Positions 1-11,409 of a stretch of DNA of 64,000 bases are shown here, in pieces. Every line of letters begins with the position of its first letter. The first letter of the stretch is position 1. Below the pieces are notes generated by a model that had not been told where the DNA came from, did not search any database, and was given only the letters and a program-made list of their open reading frames with translations. This stretch comes from Clytia hemisphaerica (lineage: Eukaryota; Cnidaria; Hydrozoa; Leptothecata; Clytiidae), in contig CACVBU010000824.1 of assembly GCA_902728285.1 (NCBI GenBank), forward strand, positions 699,307 through 763,306, given 5' to 3'. Made by a program: the position numbers and the translations under genes.

Positions 1-3000
1 GATCGTGATTATAAGAGAAGAACGCCTCTCTTTGTGGCAGCTGAGACAGGTACTGTTGACGCTCTCTAATTCGATTTATAAAGGGATTATGATAAGGGAG
101 TGTATCGAATAGCAGAGTGTTGTTTATGAGTGTCAACTGTATTCAAAAGATTTATTCCTGATTTCTTTTGAGTGATACAAAACTACCGGTAGAATGAAAA
201 CTCATAAGACATCTTTTTGAACATTATCACGCATGAAAAACCGTCCGTTTTCTTTGTTAGACCACTTTTAGAAATTATCCTTCCTATAATGAGTTTGTTT
301 GAAAGAAAGTTCTTTTTTTATATTTATTTGTCTATCTAACAAAGTCGCTTGACCCATGGGTTTTCACTTTAGGTCTGTTTCACGTGGCTGGGTAGCTCAG
401 TCGGTAGAACATTCGCTTGACAATCTAAGAGTTGTGAGTTCGATCCCCAGTCACCGCAAACTCAGCGAATGGGTAGTTAAGATTGGGTAATCTGATCCAA
501 GCGGTAAGTTACTGGGAGCTGAGAGTAGATATTGTGCCTCACCTCAGCATTCGACCTCCCAGGTCTAGCGCAAATAGAAACGGGGATAGAATCCCTTACT
601 CCCAGCTCCGCTGATAACCACCAAATAAGTATACCTTATCGGGGAAAACTTCGTCGGGGAAAATTTTCGTCGGGGAGAAATTCGTCACTTGCTAGTAGTT
701 GGTAAACGCATTAAGGCTGGGGAAAATTTTCGTCGGGGAAAAATATTCGTCACTTGGCCAAAATTTCGTCACTTTTCCCCGACGAAGTTTTCCCCGATAA
801 GTATACTTACTTACTTTATGTCTGTTTTAAGTGTCTTTCGTATTTAAGTTATTTTTGTTCTTGCTATATAGCTCGTACTGATGCAGCACGTTTTTTGATT
901 GACCGAGGTGCACCGGCCGGTGTTTACGATTCTTCCGGAACTTCATGTTTATCCCTCATGATCGAAAAAATGCCTCAAATCGCATTAGAAGCTGTCGAAC
1001 AATTTCATCTCCTTGATTTGGCGTTTCGAAAACATTATTATTATCTAAGTTACCTGGAACCAGATCCTGCTTTCATGGTGGAGTATATTCCGGAGTCGAA
1101 GAAAGAGAGAAAAGAACAGGTCGAACGACGAAAAGCGGAGAAGCGGCTTCTGAAAGACTCTGGACAACGAGTGACAAAGAAAGAAAAGTCATATGCTAAA
1201 ACACCCCTGGAGGTAAATTAATTAATTGGATTACACGTTTGGGTTTCTTAATTAAGGCCGGTCTCCACTTGCGCGGGCTGTGATCGCACTTTTTCGAACA
1301 AAGCTTCCACACGCTATTGGTCAAAAGAAAAATGAAGCAATTCTATTAGCGCGATCTGATGTAGCGGTTGAAAAAAGTTGAAATGTATTCAACTTTTTTT
1401 TCGAGCACGTGCTACATTTTTATGACGTAATCTTTTTTCCAAGCAAAAAGGATTGAAGCCAAAAGGTGCGATCTTAGCGCGCGCAAGTGGAGACCGGCCT
1501 TTAATCTTAGTTGTAAAAAGTGTGGGACTGTATTGAGAGCTTTTAAAACTTTCACGACACCCCCCCCTTCCCAGACCATTTTGGATTTTGCTATAATGTG
1601 ATATAATGTGTCACCGTATAATATAATTAGAGAAAGAAAGAAAAATCGTACGCCAGAACACTTATTGAGGTAAGTTCCATTGATAACATTTTTTATACCC
1701 ATTGCCGTAAAATCCCAGTGATATTCAGACAACATAACCAATCGACACTTATCAACCCTTTAAGCGTGAGGAAACGAGGAAACTGAGTTAAAGTTTACCA
1801 GAAAAAGAAGCTGAAAAAGAACCAATGGAATTGCTTCATTTTTTAACCGACAAATGACCTTACAAAAATATTAAAAAGTTTTCACTCATTTCGCGCGAAA
1901 GAGGAGACCGACCTTTAGTAAGAAAATCAATGACTTCAGACATGTGACGTTATTTTTCTTGTTAAACTCCATCCCAGGCCCCTCGCCCTTGATAGGGTGT
2001 TTGATAGGTCCCAGTCCCCAAACTCACTCAATTTATCTGAACATTTCTTTCTCACCAGGTTATTGTCCAATACGATCAACTTGATATTATCATGCATCCC
2101 GTTTTCCAACGTTTGTTACACGTCAAATGGAACCTGTTCGGAAAACGAGGCTCAGCAAAGATGTTGGCGTTGAATTTCCTTTATACCTTGATCTGGACCA
2201 TCCTCGGTATCTTGATTCCCAGAGATCATCGATATTATACACCATTCTCGGACATGTGGTGGAGACCAGTGCTGGAGATCAGTGGCGTGTCGTTGACTAT
2301 TTACTTCATATTCATGGTAAGTTAACCTCATTTAGACGATTTTCTTAACGCCTCAAATACCCGGAAGACGTTTATATACGTTTTAGATTTGCCAATATAC
2401 CGAGTCCCAGACTTAAGGCCATAGCTCCTGACCACTTGATTTAAAAGGGCATAAATGTTTTTAGAACAAATATGAAAATACCTTTCCCAGGGCTACTTAG
2501 ACTACACAATATATTGGTGAGCAATATCCGACAATATAGTTTGCGGACCGTAATGTACGAAAACAACAGGTGCTCTATTTTAAAAAACTTATTTTCTTTC
2601 TGTAACCGATCCCCCTATATCGTTGGTATATTGCAAATCGAGCTGACAATATATTGTGGACACTTTTTCAATATTTTGCCGGCACTCAGCAATATATTAT
2701 CAATATATTGCCTGACATATATGTGGAATCCAAGGGTTGTGGGTTCGATCCCAGATCAACACCAACTTAGCGAATGAATAGCTGGGGTTGGATAATCTGA
2801 TCCAAGCGGTAAGTTAGTTGGAGCTGAGAGTAGGTGTGGCGCCAAACATTTGCATTCGTTCTCTCAGGGCTAGCGCAATTGGAAAAGGGGATAAACACCC
2901 TCATTCCCGGCTCCCGACTCCGCCGGCAGCCACCAGATTAATATACTAGCGAGTTTAAGTATGTGTGTTTTTCAGCGACGGAGACGGTAAGGTTCTAATT

Positions 3001-6000
3001 TGGCTAGATCATGACCAGCTGAGGACGATGGTAAATCAGCACTTTTACCGTCCTCGATTTTGCGGGGCGGAATTGCGGGTTTTTCCAAATCGCTTCAGTC
3101 ACTCTACCGTCCTCAAAAGTGCAAATACATAAACTCGGTACTTACTCACTCATGACAGGAAATATCAGAGGTTCGAAGCAACGAAAAGAAACACAACAAC
3201 TGGAGACAATGGAGAACAAGGCACATGGAGAAAGATTTGGAATATTGTCATCCTCGGTGGCCTGAAGAAAAACAATATTTGACTTCAGAACTTCTTCAAA
3301 TTCGTGGATATCAAAGAACTTATTTCAGGGATCCATGGAATATCTTTGAATGGGTGCGTATCCTAGCTGGCACATAGCGTTGTTTCAACTTTCATCTAAC
3401 GTTATATGGACGTTGTGAACGTTAAATAAACGTTGAAACAACGTTGTGTGCCAGCTGGGATTCAAAATCTTCAATAATGTAGAATGTATCTTTGAAATGA
3501 CGTTGTTCCACTATTTTTCTTCTTGGCTCCAAACGATAAATTTAAGTTTAGAAAGGATCTCATTTAATAGGAATACGGCATTTTCAGGGTATGAATCTTG
3601 TCCATGTTTAATGAGCTCAGAATCTTCATTTTTGAGTTTAAGGATTTTGTTTGAAGAATATAACTTGTCCTCTTGAGAGCTCAAATCTTTTCAACGATTA
3701 ATGAGTTTGTTCGTTCAGAATCTTAGTAATAGATCTTATCGCAGTTTTCGATTTTTCTAAAAAAGTGATGCATTGTGGGACTGTTTCGGGAGTATTACAA
3801 TAGAATTCCCTTGAGGAAAATTTCTAAGACATTTATATTGTAATACTCCCGAAACAATCCCATAATGCATCGCTTTTTTAGAAAAATTCCGATAAGATCT
3901 ATTTACGTGAGACGCAGTACATTTTTCTAATTGAGCCATTCCCTCATTCTCGTTTCCAGATCTCTTACTTGGTCGTGCTCACCTTGGTTTTCACCCGCGT
4001 CCTTTCCGTTGCTAGTAACAATCATACCGCCGCTGAGGTTCATCCTAAAGTTTATGCGTTAGGTTTGATTGTGCTTTGGTTGCGCTTCATGAGATCGTGT
4101 CGTGTCTTTCAAACACTTGGTCCTTTCATCGCTATTTTGGGTAAGTTGTTATTTTTCATTTCTTTAAAATTGGAGTTCTTTCACCTCAAAAGAGCTGGTG
4201 AACCTCTCTGTGTGTTATTGGCTTTTTGATGCTTACTTGTAGCACCAGATAATTCTCTGGCGTCCATCAGTAACGTAAATAAAGCCTGGAGTATACGGTG
4301 ACGATGTTGAGAGCTTGTAGTTCTTTTCAAAGTTTTTCCGTCTCAGAGAATTTAGAATAAATTCATTTCTGCTTCAAAATCTCAATACTCTACCCCCACG
4401 GTAATCATGCAAAATAAATTTTTTCACACAAGATATTTTTTACATTCATCGTAAATTTAACTATTTCTCTTTTCGCTTTACAGGTTCAGTCGTTGTAGAC
4501 ACAGCGAAGTTTTCTTTCCTGTTGTTCGAATTCTTTGTTCCGTATACAGTTGGATTCTGGATAATCTTTGGAGGACCTGAGAATGCTTCCAAGATGACGA
4601 AGAACGACTGGAACCAATTTAATGATTTGACTTTCAGTGTGTTTAGCGTAAGTTTCTCTAAACATTTGTTTTTTGTAAGAACATCCAAAATTTATGAAGC
4701 TTAACTTTTTGAGTTTTAAGTCTAAAGATTTTCTTAACATTCTTATTTTCATCATTTTTTGAGCATTTTTGTATATTTCCCTAAGAAATCGGGAGTTTTA
4801 GAGTCTACGAAGCCTTAAAATGTTCCTTAACTTGTTCAACAATTGGCCATTGAAGCCTTATATTCCCATATAGTTTGTTCTTGTAAACAACGTGTAACTA
4901 ATAGAGACTTTTTTTTACAGATGACATTGATGGGTGGTTTTGATTGGGCAGGACTTGTGGCAGTTGACCGTTTGATGGCTCAAATATTATGTGGTTCTTA
5001 TTTCGCTCTTGCTGGAGTGGTCTGTATGAATCTGTATATCGCTTTGTTATCAGATACATTCGCCCGTGTGTACGCCCAGGCTAAAGCAACAGCTGTCATG
5101 CAACAGGCTAAAACCATTATCAAGTTGGAAGGGAAATTGGCCAAGTTTTATCGCTCCAAATACGCACATTATTTCCATAAAGAGTGCTCACCCCAGGTAA
5201 ATAATTAATATCAAGAGGACATTTTAGGAATATTCTGTTATAATGCCTCCTGTTTCATAGTTTAGGTCTAAACTTATTTCGTTTTTATGATTTTTGTTGG
5301 CGAAAAGAACGGTGGGAACTTCCAAACGTTTTCGCCAACAAAAATCATAAAAAAGAAATAAGTTTAGACCTAAATTACCTGTTCTATATACCTTTTTAAA
5401 AAGCCACCAGACCATAGATGAAAAATATTCTTTTTTTTCACGCTTAAATAATCTCAGATACATCATATGTATCAAGCTAAGTCTTGAGGAGTTCTCATGA
5501 TGAAAAATCTATTATTTTCTTAATATAAGAATAAATAACTTTTAACTTGAATATCTCAACTTAAAAAGAGTTAGTCGAAAATCTTCTTAGGTGTTGTCTA
5601 CAGGACTTTAAAAGCTAAAGATCTCAAATTATCTGATTATCCAGTCACAAAATTACCCTTAAACACACCATTCATATCATTTACTTACCAGTTTCTTTAC
5701 CAGACTCTTTCATCAATAAGTTACACGATAAAGTTTACTTTGACCCAGGGCCCCCGAGGGCCGAAGTGAGGAAGCAAAGTATTGAAGTATATTGACGTTG
5801 ACAATGGTTGGGTAGCGGAGAAAAATTCTGAATTGTGAGGGGTTGAAAGAAACATTTTAGGACCCACTTAGAGTCAATTTGAAAATAATTTATGGAGAAA
5901 AAAACGAGAGTTTTCAAAATAGCCTAAAAAAGCGAGGGCCCCATGGCCTCCAACGTTGACATGGCCATTTGACCACTTTTCACAAGCTCGTACCTTTTCA

Positions 6001-8139
6001 CCCAATAGGAAGTGTACACTCGTGATGAGTCTCAAAACATCGATGAACACGAGAATGGAATGTTGGAACGCGTGTCACGGCAAATTGTCAACAGGATTGA
6101 TTCTATGGAAGAAAATGTTATAGGCCAACACAAGAAACTACAGGTATGGTAATGCATGCAAACTTCTCATAATTCAGTGCTTCTACTATACATTTTAGAC
6201 TTAAAAAGATCTAACATTGCTCTTGATCTTCATCTCGAATCAAAGTCTTTCTACTGACATGAAAGTAGAGCGACCGTAGTACAGTGGTAGAGCATCCGGC
6301 TACGGTTCACAATTTGTGGGTTCAACCCCCAGCCGGGTCATACCAAAGATTCCCAAAATGGTACTTGATGCCTCTCTGCTTGATGCTCAGCAACTAAGAG
6401 AAGGATCAAGGGTAAGTGGAGAAATCCAGGGAGAAAGAGTGGCGCCCTCCCCTACCTTCGGGTAGATAGCTATCGAAATAGGAGCCTTCGGGTCGCCTCC
6501 GACTGCGGTCGCAGACTTACTTACTTAGAGCGTCCGGCTAAGGTACGCATGGGTTTTATGTTCGACCCCGAGCCGAGTCATACCAAAGATCCCAAAATGG
6601 TACTCGATGCCTCTCGGCTTGATGCTCAGTGACGGCACATGGTTAGGGAAGAAATCTATGGAAAGGCCTTGCGTCTTATTCTATATTCGGGTAGACAGCT
6701 AAAGAAAAGGCAGCTCTCGGGTCGCTCATGACTGTGGTTGCAAATAGTCATCGCATACAGATCAGGAAAAGCGGTTACATCACTGTTTAAGTATTTGAAG
6801 GACTGAAATTCTATTCTTTTTTGAACCCTTTTTAGCCTGTCGCGAGTTTCAGAAATATTTATAAAGTAAGAGTCTGATGTTCTAATATATACTACCCTTT
6901 CCTTTACAGCTTTATCAACAATCAAACGAGGGAGTATTGAACGCTCCTCCCTTGGACATAGTAGACAATGGAGATGGAGGGAACGACGACGGCTTTGGTG
7001 GATCAGGTAGCCTCGGAGGAGGAGGTAGCAGTGGGGATGCAGGCTGTAGAGTGCTGATGAACCGATTCATGGAGATACAGAATCACCAGTATCAAGATGT
7101 CAAGGATGAAATGGACGACATCAAGTCTATGCTGAATGATATCTTTTCCATCATTCAAGGAGGGAGCTTCCAACCTCCTAGTGGTAGTCAGTTGGCACTA
7201 GGCGGTAGCCAGCAACCTCTTTTAGGGATTCACCCACCAGCACCTCAGCCATCAACCCACCTATTGAAATCAGCATCGCTACCAAGAGGCTCACCACATC
7301 CACCACCGATCATGAGACGAAGAGGTTCGGAACCCCCAGCAGAGATATCCTCCCTTCTTAAAAACATCCAAGATCTAGTGAACATCGACCCTGATCAAGA
7401 AAATAATCTTACTTCCAAAAGCACCGGTAACCTGCCTGTCCTACCCTCACCTGTTACAGAACATCCCGCTGATGTTCCCTATCCTATGAGGACTGACCAG
7501 AACCCCTACCCACCAGGAACCCTCCCACCTATTGATGCCAACAACGTGTATCCACCAGCTCACATCCCAATCGGTCAGCCTCCTCCTGCAATGAACCCGT
7601 ACCCACCTGTATCAAAATCATACCCTTCTTTGAACAAGACTGCAGCTTACCCTCCAGATACAAGCATGGCTGCTTACCCACCAGGATCAGGGAGTAACCC
7701 ACCACCCTCACAGAAGACAAGTAGTGCCATCTATCCTCCCTTGACCAATATGGACCGGAAAACATCGTCAAATCAAGAAATCAGTAAAAACAGAGCTAGA
7801 AGCCTCCGCCAACAAGAAGCCAATCCTCAATCGAATCGAACGCCCCCGCCAAGCCGTTTTGGGCGTGATTCGTCTGCTCAGAATACACCAGCTTTGAACC
7901 GTAACACTTTCAACCAGGAACCAAATAGCGACGGATCAACGGCTTCAACCTTAACTCTCAACACATCACAAAATAACGTCGAAGACAATTTAAATGATTA
8001 CGATACAGAAATCATGTATCAAAATAGCGCCCCAAATACGCCAGGGCGTAATAATGGGCGGAGAAGGCGTCGAAAACAACATAAGAAACAATCATCTATG
8101 GATGGTGGTATACCCATGAATTACACGGAAACCATGTAG
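1..8139 (+). CDS. Ankyrin-repeat TRP cation channel, copy A (5' end outside window)
   Basis: Exons 1-49, 872-1212, 2059-2316, 3159-3353, 3960-4140, 4484-4647, 4921-5196, 6009-6143 and 6910-8139 join in phase with GT-AG introns (942 codons, TAG stop). The visible protein starts in the last ankyrin repeats. It then has a basic linker, a pre-S1 block (HPVFQRLLHVKWNLFGKRG) and S1-S2. A long charged S2-S3 linker (YCHPRWPEE, DPWNIFEW), S3-S4 ending FQTLGPFIAIL, S5, a pore loop (MTLMGGFDW), and S6 with NLYIALLSDTF follow. The last about 450 residues are cytosolic, rich in Gly, Pro and YPP motifs, and end near an RRRRRK cluster. This order is that of TRP channels with N-terminal ankyrins (TRPA/TRPV side); I cannot fix the subfamily. 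The likely role is a sensory, Ca-permeable cation channel in the plasma membrane. It is a tandem paralogue of the gene at 11410-21143, with identical lengths for six shared exons. Introns hold many repeats. Confidence 0.88.
384..640 (+). mobile_element. tRNA-derived SINE, family 1, copy 1
   Basis: Positions 386-456 look like a tRNA (GGCTGGGTAGCTCAGTCGGT as the A box, GTGAGTTCGATCCCC as the B box). A non-tRNA body follows and recurs at 2733-2945 (shared: AATCTGATCCAAGCGGTAAG, GGGAGCTGAGAGTAG). The shared body shows a SINE rather than a functional tRNA gene. It lies in an intron of TRP copy A. Confidence 0.75.
626..809. repeat. Inverted-repeat element (TTATCGGGGAAAACTTCGTC arms)
   Basis: The left end (AAGTATACCTTATCGGGGAA) and right end (TTCCCCGATAAGTATAC) are inverted copies. 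Inside are several direct GTCGGGGAAAA and TTCGTCAC units. It abuts the SINE at 384-640 and ends about 60 bp before the next TRP exon. MITE-like; no coding content. Confidence 0.7.
1255..1500. mobile_element. MITE with TTA target duplication, copy 1
   Basis: Terminal inverted repeats (AGGCCGGTCTCCACTTGCGC and its complement) are flanked by TTA on both sides (1252-1254, 1501-1503). Related copies are at 27059-27268 and 47463-47691, each also flanked by TTA. A 3-bp TTA duplication is typical of PIF/Harbinger elements, so that assignment is an inference. A solo right end (GAGGAGACCGACCT) is seen near 1900-1916. Confidence 0.82.
2489..2730. mobile_element. MITE with GGGCTACTTAGACTACACAA end (truncated copy)
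   Basis: It begins with GGGCTACTTAGACTACACAA followed by many AATATATTG units, as does the full copy at 43523-43796. Here the right end is replaced by the SINE copy that starts near 2733. Confidence 0.65.
2733..2945 (+). mobile_element. tRNA-derived SINE, family 1, copy 2 (5'-truncated)
   Basis: It starts inside the tRNA-like head (GGGTTCGATCCCA B box) and carries the same body as 384-640, ending in a GGCTCCCGACTCCGCC-like tail. The A-box half is missing. Confidence 0.7.
3371..3462. repeat. Short hairpin MITE (GCTGGCACA ends)
   Basis: GCTGGCACATAGCGTTGTTT is matched in reverse by AAACAACGTTGTGTGCCAGC, with several AACGTT palindromes between. A relative with the same AACGTT core is near 11040-11115. 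Intron of TRP copy A. Confidence 0.7.
3736..3904. repeat. Long hairpin MITE (AGATCTTATCG ends)
   Basis: Two arms of about 65 bp (TGTTTCGGGAGTATTACAAT / ATTGTAATACTCCCGAAACA) flank a short loop. The outer ends AGATCTTATCG and CGATAAGATCT are exact inverses. No coding content. Confidence 0.8.
4665..4885. mobile_element. MITE family GTAAGAACATCC, copy 1
   Basis: It starts GTAAGAACATCCAAAATTTA and contains the family signatures CTTAACTTTTTGAGTTTTAA and TTTTCATCATTTTTTGAGCA. It ends near GTTTGTTCTTGTAA. Other copies are at 9240-9450, 9720-9905, 44780-44960, 48085-48275 and 58700-59125. It fills the intron before the pore exon of TRP copy A. Confidence 0.7.
5260..5376. repeat. Hairpin MITE (TTTAGGTCTAAACTTATTTC arms)
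   Basis: The left arm TTTAGGTCTAAACTTATTTC and the right arm GAAATAAGTTTAGACCTAAA are exact inverses. The pairing continues through TTTTTATGATTTTTGTTGGC. Confidence 0.82.
6270..6790 (+). mobile_element. Two tRNA-derived SINEs, family 2, head to tail
   Basis: The first unit starts about 6270 with a tRNA-like head (GACCGTAGTACAGTGGTAGA, then GTGGGTTCAACCCCCAGC). Its body contains CATACCAAAGATTCCCAAAA and TTGATGCTCAGC and ends in a CTTCGGGT-rich tail. A second, 5'-truncated unit from about 6527 repeats the B box and body. They fill the intron (6144-6909) that TRP copy B lacks at this point. Confidence 0.75.
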
Positions 8140-9945
8140 AATAATTACAATTGGTTGTACAGTTTTTATACCCAATACATTTACTGCTATTCAATTGGTT
8201 TCTGTAAAGAATTTCTTTCTCGGTTGAAAAGCAGTCAACCAGAGGAGAAAATTGTTCGAAGGGTTTCTCAGCTATTTGAAATCGCTTACTCCAAAACAAG
8301 ATGTGTATAATTTTATAACAAAATTTACAACTATGAAAAAGATATGATGATACGAAAATGCTTAGAATATTCAGCTTACATTTATATTTGAAGGCGAACC
8401 ACCCATCCGGTTAGCTTGTTTGACAATATTATAATTTGAGCTTGATATCGATTTCCAGCTTCATTAAGTAATAAACAAAAAACACTAAAATATTGGATAA
8501 ATTCTTGATGGAAAAAATATAGCTGTCATGGTTCAAATTTCTGATTGAAGAGGAGGACTGTAAGGTCTACAGGGCTGAAAAACTCAACTACTTTTACCAA
8601 AATAGTTTGAAATAAATGTTATTATGTTTGTTGACAGAAATATGGCATTAACAAAAAGGAATATTATTTAGATTTTAACCCACACAACAATATATTTAAA
8701 GAAAATAATTTATTTTTTTCAACATTTATCAACAGGGATGTATAAGAATTTTTTTTTTGTTTTTTGATGACGTTTTTTATTATTGGTATACTTTAAAAAT
8801 ATATATAAGTATTGTATTTTATTTTAAATGATTATTTTTATCTCACACCCCTGTGTCACAGCCCCGTTGGAAAATTTGGCAAAAATGCGCCCCGATGGGA
8901 AAGTACCCTGGAATCATTCGAAATTCAATGTATAAAAATTTGTACCCCAAGACCATCCCCACTGGATTTTTTTACCTTGGAACAATAGAATTTCTACCCC
9001 CATTGGGATTTCGATAGGAATTTTTATCCCCACTTAGGAAAAAAGTCCCACCAGGGCTGTGAGACAGGGTTGATATCTCATAACAATACCATCAAATGGA
9101 GATTTTTTCATATGATAAGCCATGAGGTATAAAAATAATTCGAACGTTTTGAAATGAATCTAAGGTATAGTAGGGTTAAAGTAGCCGTTGTTTTACTAAC
9201 AGTTTTCTTATTGTTTTGATTTTTCTTACTTAATTGACTTCGCCCTATACGTTTTTCGTAATAAGAACATTCAAAATTTTTGACCTTTTATGACTTTTTG
9301 AGTTTCAATCCCTAAAAATTCTCAACATGCTCTTATTTTCACTATTTTGTTGGTATTTTTGCTTATTTTCCTAAGAAATCAGGCGTGTTAGAGTTTTAGA
9401 GTCTGCAAAGCATTAAAATATTCTTTGTTCTTATAGAAAAAACATACTTAAGAAATTCGTATCTCTCTGTGTCAGGGCTAAGTGTTTCATCTGTATAACT
9501 ATTAATTTCAATTATCTTGCTGGAAAAATGCATTGAAAAACAATTTGTTAGACAGATGCATTTGTTACCAACTACCATTACATATTGTATCAAGGCCACT
9601 TAAACACCCTAAATTACAAAATGCCAGGATTCTTAGCTTTATTGTTTCATCGTCTTGTAAATCGATTTCGCAAAAGTTAGAATCCAAAAACTTAGAGGAT
9701 TAATTGTGTTTCACGTGAAACACGTTTCTTTTGTAAGAACAAACTATATAAGAACATAAGGCTTCGATGACCCAAATATTAAGAACAAGTTAAGAACAAA
9801 AAAATACTCATAAAATGGGGAAAATAAGAACATTTTCAGGCTTAAAACTTAAAAATTTAAGAATATCCGAAGACTTTAAAAATGTTGGCTGTTCTTATAA
9901 CTACAAATGTGTTTTTTAATTATTTTTTTTTTTTTTTCTTTTTTC
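8140..9945. other. Intergenic, downstream of TRP copy A
   Basis: I find no gene here. It starts with the A+T-rich 3' flank of TRP copy A. A degenerate element at 8855-9075 has ends CACACCCCTGTGTCACAG and CTGTGAGACAGGGTTG. Two GTAAGAACATCC-family copies lie at about 9240-9450 and 9720-9905. Confidence 0.6.
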
Positions 9946-9947
9946 AG

Positions 9948-10097
9948 CCTTTTTATATTCTCTCGCCAAAAAAACAATATTGGATTAAACAGTTACCTGG
10001 TTGGAAAGCTCATAGATATCACTTTGAAAAGCTTCAAGAATTTATAGATTGTTCTTTCAACCCACTCAAGGAACTTAATGGACACCCTCCATGCAAA
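9948..10097 (+). pseudogene. Isolated exon-like segment of 50 codons, unrecognised
   Basis: A long pyrimidine tract and CAG precede exactly 50 open codons (PFYILSPKKQYWIKQLPGWK at the start), followed by AAA|GTAAGA. The polypeptide is protein-like in composition (Trp, Pro, aromatic residues). It vaguely recalls the F-G region of cytochrome P450, but that is only an impression. No partner exons were found within 3 kb on the same strand. It may be an orphaned exon relic, a terminal piece of an unseen gene, or chance. Confidence 0.35.
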
Positions 10098-10484
10098 GTA
10101 AGATGCATTCTGATCAGATGTTCTTTCCAAAAGTCCTGCTAATTTTTAAGAAGATTACTAGCTGAGAATAAAATTAACATGACGTTTTGTTTTTCCGAAA
10201 ACCATTTCTTTTGACTGTATCCTTTATTTTTATTTTTTACGTATATCAATCAAATGGTTTCGTCAAACCACTTAATCAAGTTGCTGAGTGAAGGTTGAGT
10301 CATGGCTGACTGGTTTAAATAATCCAAGATTTTTTGGTCGCATCTTTAAAGGTAAATTTTCATAACTTCTTTGTTGTCTTTATTGAAAATATTTCCACCA
10401 CAATCGATTATGCAAAGCTCGTCACTTAGTGGTTTTGAGCACTCTGGTGACAATAGCAGTCTATGCTCGCTTACCCAAGCCGCA

Positions 10485-10605
10485 CTGATGAGTCCTGGGA
10501 AGGACTAGTCTGAATCGCAGACCTCTACAAAACCCCAGGTAGTATAGGAGCACGAATCCATTAGTGGATGCCAGCAGCCTAGGGAAGGACGAAACACGTG
10601 TCTAC
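10485..10605 (+). ncRNA. Decayed hammerhead-ribozyme-like pair
   Basis: CTGATGAGTCC-loop-GGAC (10485-10505) matches the 5' core plus stem II of a type I hammerhead. About 85 bp later a related block (AGGGAAGGACGAAACACGTGTC, ending near 10602) keeps the 3' core GAAA, a tiny stem III and a GTC cleavage site. Each copy has lost the half the other keeps. Such pairs occur in retrozymes and Penelope-like element ends. Probably inactive. Confidence 0.4.
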
Positions 10606-10679
10606 TACGTCTATGGATAGATATTTTAAGAGTATATAAAGTTAATGAGCCCTCCCAAGTGGTTTTCATGATGGTGTGA

Positions 10680-10890
10680 TAGGGACTTTTTTCTAGCGTG
10701 ATTACGTGAATTTTCTTTCTTGATTGCATGATCAGAGGTCAAAGCGTGATCGTGATTTGAAAGATTTTCGAGCTGTGATACGTGATTTGGACTTTTTCAC
10801 AGGGATGCGTGATCATCCAAGATTTTTGCTGATTTTCGTGATCGTGATTGAAGACAAAAAATTGCGTAATATCGTGATCAGACTTATCGC
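10680..10890. repeat. Simple repeat of GCGTGATCGTGATT type
   Basis: A degenerate array of GTGAT/CGTGAT units. The same motif in the opposite orientation (AATCACGCATCACGC) forms the array at 27285-27530. Confidence 0.7.
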
Positions 10891-11409
10891 TGGGGGGCCT
10901 CTTTAGTCATAATATAGTTGTGCAAGTTGCTCTGGGTGTGAAGTTAACGCGACCTTAGCTCGGTTTATTTGATGTAACTTTCTGATAAAATTTCTCTTTG
11001 AAATAACCAGTTATGTCAAAGTAACCCAACTGGCTCGACATTATCATAACAATGTCTATGTGACGCGTCCTTAACGTTCATATAACGTTAGATGAACGTT
11101 GAAACAACGTTCCAGTTGGTCTGGACACATAACCAGATGAAAAATTGACAAGTTAAGGAGATATTGTTAACAGTTTATATGCGGATTATCTTTGGAAAAG
11201 GTCATGGAATGTATTTGACGAACCAAATGGACTTTAGAAACGGTCTAGCTAAAATATTTAAGAAGTTACTGTACCTATGTTTTTTTTTTCAGTCAGTTGT
11301 CAAATTATTGAAGGGTATTTGATAGCTAAACCACGCCTTAATTTTAGATTGTTAACTTGATTTTGTTGACGGTGTTTCATTATTTCTAATGTTCCCTTTT
11401 TTTATAGAA

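Noticed and set aside
386..456. Functional tRNA gene
   Set aside because: It has A and B boxes, but is followed by a body repeated at 2733-2945, so it is a SINE head. A sound cloverleaf and anticodon could not be assured.
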